From Zygaena filipendulae (Eukaryota; Arthropoda; Insecta; Lepidoptera; Zygaenidae): a stretch of 64,000 nucleotides of DNA. Shown in pieces: positions 1-14,000 of this stretch. The position numbers and the translations under genes are program-made. Under the pieces are notes generated by a model. The model was not told the origin of the DNA, made no database searches, and saw only the letters and a list, made by a program, of their open reading frames with translations. Numbering within the stretch: the first letter of the stretch is position 1; each line of letters opens with the position of its first letter. Where the stretch lies: NCBI GenBank assembly GCA_907165275.2, contig OU015666.1, positions 3,440,001 through 3,504,000 on the forward strand, written 5' to 3'.

Positions 1-52
1 CTGAAACTTAGGAGTAAATAAATGATTATTATTATTATTATTATTGTTTAGG
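1..52 (+). repeat. ATT-repeat tail of an unidentified retroelement, cut by window start
   Basis: A run of (ATT)n follows AAATAAATG at the left edge. Similar ATT tails end the SINE at 13055 and the LINE fragment at 52336, so this is probably the 3' end of a retroposon that begins outside the window. The family cannot be named. Confidence 0.3.
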
Positions 53-165
53 TATCTTCTTTCTTTGTCTATTCTAACAAAATAGTGTTCTGTCAAAGTC
101 ATAGGGGCCCCATTATCCTAATATACCCAGGGCCTCCAATAGGTCTCTGGCTGTAATTGGAAAAC

Positions 166-408
166 AGGACCCTTATTCACTATGACCAACAACATTCCTT
201 GCCCATAAGCCATGGACCAGTAAGTCATAACGCGCGTCCCAAAAACACAATCTCAAACGCTGCAAAAGTATAAAAAATTTATATTCTTTATCACAAAAGA
301 AACGTTGTAAATGTATTTTTTTTAGTGATACTTCTACACGAGGGAAAAGCAATTTAAGTGGCGCCTTATCTTACGCGACGCGTTATGGTCATAGTGAATA
401 AGGGCCTA
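166..408. mobile_element. MITE family A, copy 1
   Basis: Both ends carry the inverted sequence CCTTATTCACTATGACC / GGTCATAGTGAATAAGG. The body reads 'cattccttgcccataa', 'cgcgcgtccc' and 'gaaacgttgtaaatgta'. Two related copies lie at 12066-12302 and 37314-37494. No coding capacity, so a non-autonomous DNA element; superfamily not determined. Confidence 0.7.
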
Positions 409-689
409 GGGCATAATATTTTGATCCTTTAGTGAGTCGGTCCAAATTGCGCTTTTCGTGCTCGTGTGCGCTATATTCATGCCAAAGACATTATACTCGC
501 GATGTGCATGTCGCAATTAAAAATAATCAAATAGCAGGTACAATTAAATAACAGCCAGCGTTTTGTTTCTTAACCCCAAAAGAAAACGCCGCTATTTTGT
601 ATTTGCGCTCACCTTCACTGGCTTCACCCGCATGGTTGGGTTAGGTTGTTAAACTTACCCAATGAGGAAGGCAAAGGAAGCTAAGTTCA

Positions 690-1335
690 TACAGTAAAAC
701 GACAACCTCCCGATGAACGTAACATTTCATCTTATTTCACAGTTTCCAAACACTGTTCATCACTAATGGATCACTATTGTGCAAAATCCACCACATTCAC
801 ATAATATTAATCAATTAATCACGATAAACTAATTTACAAAACAAAGAAATAAAACTGACGTTCGTCACTGTTAAAATCCCGCCAAAAGCTTTTGGTCATA
901 AACAACAGATAATACGTAAGCAACACGAACACGTAGCAAGTAGCAACAGCTTTTTTTTTGGTGTAGTTTGCCCCTTTCGGGGAAGGCAGAAGGAAACTTA
1001 TAGTCCATATAGCCAATTCAGTGGTATATTTCTTCTTCTGAAGTTACTTACTTCAAATGCATTGGTGAGATGCATTTCGATGCTTTACCGGAACTTTTGG
1101 CAGCAAACCTTCACAGTTGAACCTTTAGGACGCTCTGTGGGAAGTTGTATAGTTAAACGAAAACCTCCCGACGAATGCCCTATTTCATCTTATTTCATTG
1201 TTTCTGCACACTATTCATCACTAATGGATCACTATTATGCAAAATCCACCACATTCACACAACATTAATCACAATAAACTAATTTGCAAAACATAGAAAT
1301 AAAACTGAAGTCCGTCACTGCTAAAATCCCGCCAA
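690..1335. repeat. Direct repeat pair, about 180 bp each (690-870 and 1140-1335)
   Basis: Two diverged direct copies share 'cctcccga', 'tttcatcttatttca', 'tcatcactaatggatcacta', 'caaaatccaccacattcac' and 'aaaatcccgccaaaag'. A reverse-oriented relative lies at about 44945-45150. The short ORFs across it (834-1016 minus, 1062-1268 plus) lie inside the repeat and show no recognisable domain. Likely remnants of a non-autonomous element. Confidence 0.65.
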
Positions 1336-1704
1336 AAGTTCGTAAGTAACAGCTGCAACGATGCGCATTATTTTGACAAAATATGTTTATTGTTTACTTA
1401 CTTACTTTTCGGCAAATGACAATGGCAAATGCAGTCAGCTTCAACTTCCAAATTCTTTTTGTCTTGACTACTACCTACCATAATGAAACACCAAAGATCA
1501 TATAATCACTACGTTTTAAGATATGGGACTCCCATACTGTGAAATGGAATGACGCGAATTGTCAAAATTTTTGCCCTAGCAATCATGGCCGATTCCCACA
1601 CAAATAGTGCTGTTCTGCTTATAGCGAATGGTCGTCATATCGATATCGATAAAAAATCAGGACTACTACGGTTCTTCATAGTATTTTTATTATTTTATAG
1701 CTAC

Positions 1705-1791
1705 AGAAAAAAGCACCAGTGATGGCATAATTGCTGTCGGTTAAGTATATTTAATATTGAACTTAATGTAAGCCATCATTGGTGCCTTTTT
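1705..1791. repeat. Short fold-back repeat
   Basis: Left arm 'aaaaagcaccagtgatggc' pairs with right arm 'gccatcattggtgcctttt' with few mismatches, leaving a loop of about 45 bp. This is a hairpin-type MITE remnant or an incidental palindrome. Confidence 0.5.
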
Positions 1792-4173
<2,382 letters not shown>

Positions 4174-4375
4174 TATTATAAAATTTTAAAAATCAGTCAA
4201 ATAGTAGCTCTTTCATACAAATTATATTGAAATGCTAATGTGATACAATCATTATAATGTAATTCAACCACATTTTTACATTATCATCAATCTAATTAAA
4301 AATCCAAGTCTATTTGAAAAACTAATAAAACTGAATAATGAAACCAATAAATCTTCTTTTTTTCAATATGGCAAC

Positions 4376-4394
4376 CAGAGAGAAGGTAATGACG
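4376..4394 (-). repeat. Single copy of the GTGATTACCTTCTCTCTG-type short motif (diverged)
   Basis: 'cagagagaaggtaatgacg' is a near match to the reverse complement of a motif found at 31352, 32382, 32804 and, as an inverted pair, 45328-45395. Confidence 0.4.
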
Positions 4395-4507
4395 GCAACA
4401 AGGGTTGTTGACAAAATATCGATAGGTGCAGATAGGTACTGTTCTCAGAAGAATAACTAAAGCACTGTTATTATGCTTGCAATTTCAAGACACCAATATC
4501 GGATACA

Positions 4508-4642
4508 ATTTAGGGTCGGTGAGTGAGAGAAAGAGAGCGAGTAATCACACTACACTAAATTGTACTCAAAATCGACTTCTGTAGGGTACATTTTAATGTA
4601 GTGTGATTACTTGCTCTCTCTCTCACTCACCGACCCTAAATT
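4508..4642. mobile_element. Fold-back MITE, about 135 bp
   Basis: Nearly the whole unit is an inverted repeat. The left arm starts 'aatttagggtcggtgagtga' and runs through 'gagcgagtaatcacactaca'; the right arm mirrors it and ends 'cactcaccgaccctaaatt'. Only about 25 bp separate the arms. It sits between the NUDT2 and GON4L genes, within 600 bp of the GON4L start codon. Confidence 0.75.
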
Positions 4643-5075
4643 GGAACCAAATCGGTATAATCCGTATATAATCTGAGGTTTTTTTTTTCTCTTCTTTTTG
4701 GACTCAACAAAGTGTTATTTGCCACTTTCATTTTTGGTTTAAGACGACAGGAAGCAAAGGTTAGGAAGCATTGTTAAAAAAAAAAAAGGAATTTTGACAG
4801 AAATTTTGTGTCTATACTCTATATGATCTTTGTTTTGTTCGTGGACGGACGGTTTTGTTGCAGACAGTATCTTTAGACATAAGTCTAGTTAATTTGTGGA
4901 CAGTATCTCTAAGTAGTTTGTGTTGCTACTTGCTGACTGCTGTTTGTTTTGTTTTGTTGTTTGATGTTTCTACTTTCTGTTTTTGTTAGGTAGGTACTAA
5001 GTAGTTTGTGGTACCTACCTGCACGAATTTTTGTGAAGTTTTATTTTAATAAACTAGACTGTGTGTTATCCTATC

Positions 5076-8000
5076 ATGGAAAAAAATAATTCAAATGAAA
5101 CAAATGACAAAATTAAACCTAAAATAATCATTGAGGATGAGGTTATACCGAAAATTCGTAGGAAAAAGAGAAAACGGTAAGTAAATTCTGTCGGCAATAT
5201 TTTATGAACTACTGAAATTTACCATATAATGTGTCTTTTACTTCGTATTTATTAACACAGCATGTTATATAAGTAGATATCGAAAAAATATAAGCATTTT
5301 ATCATGCTCGGCTATGCATGCATATGCCTACTCCTGGTTAAAGTATGGAATAATGCTGTGGGGTAATAGTGTAGATGCCAAAGAACTGTTCCTGCTTCAA
5401 AAGAAATGTGTAAGAATCTTAGCCCAGATCGACAACTCGCAAAGTAGTAGGCCTTACTTTATTAAATTTGAGATACTAACACTAACGTCAATGTACATAC
5501 ACGAAATAGGTACCTTTGTTTTTAAGAACACCCACATATTCGCAAAGGTGAAACACACGCACAATATAAATACTCGCCACAAAGAATATCGCTCTAGAAT
5601 AAAAATGCTAAACTGTAGTCCGTATTACATGGCGGTTAAAATCTTCAATAAGCTCCCCCTAGAAATTAGAACAGAAACAAAATTCAAATCTTTTAGCCAA
5701 AAGCTAAAAAAATATTTAATAACAAAATGTTTCTACACCCTGGACGAATTTTTTGAAACAAAAAAATAACAAGAAGACAGATTAAAATTAAAATAAATGG
5801 ATTATTATTACTATTATTACTACTATTTCTTAAATACAATTTAATATTTCAATGTAATAGGTTTTTGACTAATTATCCAATACAATTATTATGTACCTGT
5901 ATATTAATTGTATGGAAATAATACAATTTATAAATTTATTAATCGAATCCATGAATTGTTAATATTTGTATTATTATTGCATGTAATAAATAAATATAAG
6001 CTCCGGAATTATTGCTATACCCGAAAAGGGTTACTAAGTTGTAAGTACAATATAATATTATGTAATATCTGACTTAAAATGTACACTTGGTTGCAATAAA
6101 TGTTTGATTGATTGATTGATTGATTCATCCGCGCTAATTTGATGCTCCGCTCCTAACAGCGTTCCTTGATAAATGTACAATTTGGATGTTTGTTACTCAA
6201 TCATGCATAAACAGCTGAATGGATTTGGATGAAATTTGGCATGCACGTTGTCAGGAGTACAGAGAAGGACATAGGGTACTTTTAATCACGAAATTCTCGC
6301 GGGAACTTCGTTAACACAAAAAGATTTTTTTATCAAACCGGTAGTTCCTGGGATTAGTGCAGTCAATCAAACAAACTTCAGTTTTATAAGGTGTTCCCCG
6401 CATGTTTCACCCGCGTTAATTTCGGAGTTCCCGTGGGAATTCCGGGACAGAAGCTGCCCTATGTCCTTTTCTGTACCCTTGAAAACGTGTATGCAACACT
6501 TTGTGATTATCTATTGAACCTATAGGTAACATTTGACATTTTAACTTTAACAATATTAACTTTTCATATACATATAATTAAAATTTGTGGAGTACAAATT
6601 TAAATTACCTATGTGTAAAGTCACAAAAAATTATAAATATAAAACACATAATTATACAGTTATATAACAGTGTTGGCAGATGTTTCTTAGGTCCCATTTT
6701 CTTAAATTTTAATATATTCTTACTCATACTACTTATACTATTTTACACATGGCACATGGGACAGGTGTGTCATTAATTTATAAGGCACTTGGCTGTCATG
6801 TCAAGAAATATTTGTTCACCACCTAGGAGCCCACAGATAGAAGTTTGTGAAATTGTGTCCTGCAATGAATCGGTCAAAGAATTTATTGATTATACTTCAG
6901 CTTTATGTCAATTGTATCAATATAAAACTTAACATTTTAATTGCATAACAATGCTATATTTTGAATTTACTTTTTACAGAGGGACTAGTGAAAGCTGTAG
7001 TGACAATGAGCAAACTGTGTTGCCTGAACACACTCAGCAGGTGGAAAATAGCAATGATACTTCAGTTAATAAGAGTAACTTAGATGATAATAATGTTAAA
7101 CATATATCCAAGGTTTGTGTACTACAATTCTAATATTGAACAAATCCAACCTCTTAATGTTGTGAAAAATATGTATTGAGATTTATATAAAATCTAACTT
7201 AAGTATCCACCAATGATTTCTGGTTTAAAAATGTGTTAATACCAATTTAGATGAATAAATTTAATTTAAGTTAAAAATTTATCTTGTATTTTTATTGCAT
7301 TGCAGAAAGTTGCGACCGACGATCATGTCCTAGCTGTGGTGAAGATAAAAAAGAAAGAGGAGTCCCCAAAAATGATGGTCAAATCTGTACAACCGAAATT
7401 AACTCGGTCTAAAGTGAAGTGAGTATCTATAGAATATAAAAGGTCCTCCTCCTTCTTATAAAACAAAGTACTCCGCCGCGTTTGTCTGTCTGTCTGTTCG
7501 CGATAAACTCAAAAATTATGAAATAGATTTTAATGCGGTTTTCACCAATAGATTGAGTGATTCCAGAGGAAAATTTCTGTATAGTTTATCCTGGAATTCC
7601 CACGGGACTCCGAATTTACTTTGGGTGAAACGGTGGGGGACAGATAGTATTTACTAAATATTGTCCAAGCTAGAACTTCACTTAGTTAAGTAAACAGTCT
7701 TGTTTATTTTTTCGTTTTATTTCATCACGCAGCTACCTATCCATTTAACAGAGTTTGTGGAAAAACCCCAATAATTTTGCCCAATAATTTTATTTACTTT
7801 TAGGGAATTAATGTTGATATCTCCAAAGTCAGCACCAGTTGACTTTTTCAATATGGATCTGACTCCAATAAATCACATTCCTGTGAAAACGAGGCCCGAG
7901 GTGAAAGCCCTCATTGCTCAGGAGCTGCCGGAAGACGAGGATGATGAGGAATATAGACCCACACATGAAGTATGTTCCTAGCTATATATCTAGTGTACAA

Positions 8001-11000
8001 TTAATAAAATCAGCTGTATGTTTGTCTTTTGCCTTTTACCTATCCTTTGAGCATTTACCCCAATGGAAGGAAATTTAGAATGAATAGCACCCAACAGATT
8101 TTCATGCTATTTTCACTAATGGATAGAGTTATTCCAGAGGAAGGTTTATCCTGGAATTCTCGCGAGAATCCCGAAATTACCCCGGGTGAAACCGCGGGAA
8201 ACAGCTAGTAAACAATATATTATTACGTCTTCAATTCTATGTCCACTAAAACAGCATGCAATAGTATCTAAATTTCATATAATCTCTAAAACCGACTTAA
8301 GGTCGTTTGAATTTAAGCATTTGTCCTATAGAAAAGTGGTACTAAGTGAACCACCTAAAGTGGCTTTAGAGATCTGCAGGGCAATTACTGTTATTGCTAT
8401 CTTATTTCAGTTTCAATCAGAATATTGCAAATTTGTGATTAATTATGATTAGACAGCTTCAACTTTTCAAGTATGTTCATTTTGATTGATTGCTAGATAT
8501 CGTAGGATTCGTAGGTGTCAAAACGTGCATAATATTGTAATCGCAAAACCGCATTGTTTTTTATTGCTACCAAAAAATGATAGAAACAAAAGTTATACAT
8601 ATAGTAGCCTCTCTGTATTATTGTATAACACCGATGATCGCAGAGCGACGACGACCACGACCACACGCTGGAGTCCTGCAGCGAGCCGGGCACGCCCCGC
8701 GACCCCGCCGCGAGCCCCGCGCCGCCCGTCACCGCGGACGGAGCGTTCAAAATGCCGCAGGTATGTTATAATATTATGTACTTTACAATTTACGAAATAG
8801 ATTGTGCCTTTGCCTATTGGTCATATTCCGAAACTGGAACTTTTTTTTTATAAAGAGCATAACTAAGATATCTTTCCCCTTAGTAAAATATTAGTTTAGA
8901 CTAGTATACTCGTAACGATAATGACTTCCACCGCAGGACGTGAGCGGCGCGCCGCCGCCGCAGAGCGCGGAGGAGGCGACCATAGCGCGGCGCACGCGCT
9001 CTAAGCTGTGCCTGTCGGAGACGCCCATCGAGCACATCGAGAGCTCGTTCGTGCCGCCGGACGAGCCGCCGCTGCCGGCGCCGGACGTCGACTGGATGGA
9101 CTTCCTAGCGCGGTGCCGCGACCCGGCGCCGGCGGCGCCCCGCCCCGAGGACGACGACGACGCCGACCCGGAGTACAACGCCGCCGCCGACCCCGACGCG
9201 CGTACGTTGCATAGTGATGGGCCGGATCCTAACGTATATCCGCGGATATCCGAATGTGGATAATAGGTGTCAAGATCCGCGGATACGGATCTCAACATTT
9301 TCAACACAACCGGTGTCGGTGCGCACGCGCTGCACGCACGTGAACATTCATCAACGTAAAGTTATTTAGTCTGGAGAACGCATTTGCTTAGGCTTGAAAG
9401 TGTGGAATATATTTGAGATGCCTTCAAACAAGTTTTTGGGAAGATTTGAGCATTTTCTACTCAACTGAACAGTGCAGTGGTACGGCTGTTCTGTCGTTCC
9501 CATACGTATTAATTTTTAGTTTACATTTAATACTCCCAGCAGAAATTATAGCTCAACCACTAGCAAAATTATGTGCTCAAACTATGTACTTACAATGTTG
9601 ACTGTACTACTGTTTATTGTATTGACTTTTGATAACAAAAGTAATTGCAGCAATAGGGTACTTGCATGATTTTTTTTTTCAGTCTATTTTAAAGATATAT
9701 GGCCTACTTAAACAAAGCAAGAAAAAGAAAAAAAATATATGCATAAATTAATGAAATAGAGCGTTTCAAAGTTCCTACTTTAGACTTTACCGCCGAAACG
9801 CGGAATGATTTCACTTGTTCAAAATTACGCCTTATTAATCTGTGATAGAAATGTCAATGTCATATTGACAGGGTCATGTGACACTGACAGACAGATAACT
9901 TCAATATCCAAAAGCGAAATTAAGGTTGAACTGTGTCGATTTACTTCCAAAAGTTCCAGTAAAGAATCGAAATGCATGTTACCGATGCATTTTAAAGTAA
10001 AAAACTTCAGGAAATGAAAAATATGCGTTGACTGTATGCACTTAGTTTCTTTTGCCTTCTCTGAAAGAGGTAAATATTTCCTAAAAAAATAAAAGTGACG
10101 TCATGTGTTAAGCTTGGCTGTGATTGGTGTTTCGTTGCAACGTTCCGTTTCACAAAATTAAAAGTTGAATATTTTGGAAACTATTGAAATTTTTTTAGTA
10201 AATCTTTCACGATAGCGCTTTTCTGAGGCTCTATTTTTGAAATATTGACACAATTTCTTATTATAAATTTCATGCAAGTACCCTATTGTGATGTATTTTG
10301 TTTAAATCTTAACAGATGAGGACGAAGAAGATTTACTAGAAATGTTCCCCCAGAGCATATCCAAGAAGGAAGTCAACGATCTGATAACGGAGCTCTGCTA
10401 CGTGATGACGGATGCCCAGAACTACCAGACCAGTGACTGGGACTCCAACATTCCTCAGAAGCCAGACGAAGTTGTTAGTGTTCATGTACTGATGCAATAT
10501 ATTTTTCATTACTCATACTCGGAAAGTAGGTCTGAAGTTGCCTCAGAAGCGGGTTGAAAGTAACCCTTTTCAGCCCTAGGGAGAATCGCTTTCAACTGAC
10601 AACTGTCAAATTATTAAAAAAAAACTAGGTCTATTTTCACATTTCTATTGAACCATGTTTCAACTTTCTATACAGCCAGCGCGATGTAAAATTGAAATTA
10701 CGTAAAGTTTAAGTAGGTATTAATTAAAATAAAATTCACTCACTTTTTCTTAAGCTAATTCCTATTTATATTTTTTTATTTTCTTTAATTAATACTTAAT
10801 AATTAAAGAAAATATTTTTTTTAGGTTGCCACAATGTAAATAAAAAATACTGGCTGAATAGCTAGCCGGCCAAAGAAAAAGAAATAGGTGGGAAAGTGTC
10901 AAGGGACTATCCGATCTTCACTCATTTTTTCTTTAGCTAATTCCTATTTTTATTTTGACTTTCCTTGCATTCGTAATGAAAAGCACAGTGTTACCCTCGG

Positions 11001-14000
11001 GAGAAAGACTTATTTAGTCCCTCGATCTATTGGCGCCCTCTCTACGCTCGGGCGCCAAACCCCGTCTCGGGACTAAATAAGTTACTTTCACCCCTAGGAT
11101 AACAATGTACTATTTTTTTAGTTTATTATTATTCTGCCAACAAATTTTCTATCCCTCGGCAACAGCTTTTTTGGTTGAAAGTACCTAACCAATATGTCTC
11201 GTTTTTCTGACAACGTTTGCGAAATTTCATGATGATCGGTTGAGTAGTTTAGGCTTGAAAACTTAACGAAATATTTTTTTTTTATATTAGTAACAAACTG
11301 TCCCCCGAGGTTTCAGCCGCGATAAAGTTAATTCCAGGATAAACTATAATGTAAACCTTTCTCTTGGATTCCTCTGTCTATTGGTGAAAACCGCATGGAA
11401 ATCCAAACAGTAGTCTTCGAGTTTATCGCGAACAGAGAGACAGAAGCGGCGGCGGAGGACTTTTTACTTATATTATAAACGCAAAAGTTTGTATGTATGG
11501 ATGTACGGATGTTTGTTTCTCTTTCACGCAAAAAGTACTGAATGGATTTTGATGAAACTCTACAAAAAATATAGCTTAAAATCAGAACAACACATAGGCT
11601 ATATTGTAAAACGGAATTCCCGCGGGAACTCCTTAATTATCGCGGGAGAATAATGTAATAGATTAGATTAAATTAGATTATTAAATTAGATTAGGCACTG
11701 TTGATGTTTGTTTCTTTTTCTTGTGTGTTGTGCTGAAATAAATGTATTTTCTTCTTCTTCTTCTTCTAATAAGTTATCGAGGTACGAAACTTTTACAGGC
11801 GGATCAGTGGCGGGGGAAAGTGGAGCCACCGCTGGAGAATGGCGAAACTCAGCACCAAGAGGCGACGTTCAACTACCAGGAGTGCAACGGCGCTAGGATC
11901 TCCGTCGGCAAGACGGAGCCGGGCGGGGAGGGCGGGGCCGGGGGCGGCGGCGCGACCGGCGCGTCGCAGTCGTTCGCGACCAACGTGCGGATAGAGATCG
12001 AGAAGCTGTCCGACAGCCACCGCGAGCAGGACGTGTGGTAAGTGCACGGCGCACGCTGCGCGCTGGGCCCTTATTCACTATGACCAACAACATTCCTTGC
12101 CCATAACGCGCGTCCCAAAAACGCATTTCCAAACGTTCTAGATGCCAAGATGATATTAGAAATTATTATTCTTTATGCCATAAGAAACGTTGTAAATGTA
12201 TCTTTTTGCAGTGAAACTTCTTTTATTACGAGGGAAAGACAGTTTTTGCGGCGTCTTATCTTAGCGCGGCGTGTTATGGTCATAATGAATATTCAGGGCC
12301 CTGAAGTGGGAAATTGGACTTTATTGACAGACTAGCTGTTTCCGTGCGGTTTTACCCGCGGTAATTTCAGAGTTCCTCCGGGAATTCCGCGATAAGAAGT
12401 ACCCTCTATGACACACAGGAAAACTGTAGTATTCTATTGGTAAAAAAACTTCAAAATCGGTTCATTAGATCTGGATCTACTGTATAATATTAAAAAGAGG
12501 TAAAGTTTGTGAATTAGTATTTATAGAAAACGACTTTAACAATGTTGGTACACTCACCTGACGTGTGTCGTGACGTGTCGCTACTAGATCGACTGAAAAT
12601 GAAAGTTGCTAGAGAGCGATTTCAATTTTTTGTTTTCGAAAAAACATATTCACTATACATAAAGTACCTACTAAGTAAATTTTAGTATTGCGCAGTTTTC
12701 AAATTATTTTTATAAACGTACCGAGTTTGATTATCCGAAATACATGTTACTTATCTCAAAATAGGCATGCATTCGGAGCAGAAGAAAAACTTTTGTGTCG
12801 ATAAAAATGGGTTAAAAGTTCAAAATGCATTTTGCCACAGGACGCCTGCGCAGGCGCAGATCGCGATACCGCCGGCGGAGGAGGGCGCGGGCGCGGGCGC
12901 GGGCGCGGAGGCGGAGGCGGGGGCGGACGAGGATGCCGCCGCCGAGCCGCCGGCGCCGGTGCGCCGCCTGCAGGCGCTGCGGGGCGGCGCGCGCACGGGC
13001 CCCTTCGCCGGCGCCGACCACGTCGCGGAGGTTGGGCCTTTCTGACCGTTCAATATTTGACGACCCGATTGGCGCAGAGGTCACCATGCCTACCCGCTAA
13101 TCAAGGGGTTCCGGGTTCGATTCCCGGTGGGGGTGCACTTTGTGTGATGAACACATAGACATAGACATAGACATAACTTTATTTGGCATCACAAAATTTC
13201 ACACACAGGGTTCCATTTTCCAGTCTGGGTGTGTTTATATATCTATAGTATAATATATAAGTAATTCTATGCAGTATATACCACGTTTGCTTCGTTTCTA
13301 CGACACAAGCTAATAATAGCTTACTGTGGGATCAAGTAGATCTGTGTGTTGTGATGTGGATTATTATTATTATTAATATTTATTTATTCAATTCAGTAAA
13401 AATACAATTATGTTACAATTCAACTTGGCTAGGTAGGTACATTACATTATGTACTGTACAAATATGTTTACTTGTTATAACTTGTATTTATTTAAAAAAA
13501 ACTTGTTCCCCGCGTTTGTTTCAAAGTTCTCGCGGGAATTCCCGGATAAAAGTACCCTACGTCTTTCTTCGTACCCCTGACAATGTCTATGCAAAATTTC
13601 ATGGCAATCGATCGAGTAGTTAAAGCGTGAAAGTGTAACAAACAAATAAAAAAATCACTTTCGCATTTAGGTATATAGTAAGGATGACTCCCTATTTCCC
13701 AACAATTTGGGAACAACTTGACCTGGGAACAACTTGACCGATAACCCTCAAATATTACATATGCGCTGTGAGGGGTATAGAGAAGGACATAGGGTACTTT
13801 TTATCTCGAAATTCCCGCGGGAACTCCGAAATCACCGCAGGTGAAACCGCGAGGAACAGCTAGTATAATATAATAGTAAAAATTTATTGATTCTTTATTG
13901 CATAAAAAAGGTACTGGCGGTCTTACTGTCTTGCGACGTTCTCTACCAGTTAACCATTAGGTTGGTCGGTTCCAGTTGCTCCCGGAGCAGCGGCTGATCC

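Noticed and set aside
8891..9307. 138-aa minus-strand ORF
   Set aside because: Lies opposite GC-rich GON4L exon 6; Ser/Gly/Ala-rich translation without domains, caused by lack of stops in GC-rich DNA.
13060..13135. tRNA gene
   Set aside because: The A and B boxes are present, but the anticodon arm does not fold as a normal tRNA and the sequence continues into a repeat body shared with 63742-64000; it is a SINE head.
12812..13158. Several overlapping ORFs on both strands, Arg/Ala/Gly-rich
   Set aside because: Shadows of GON4L exon 9; only the frame joining exons 8 and 10 in phase is supported.
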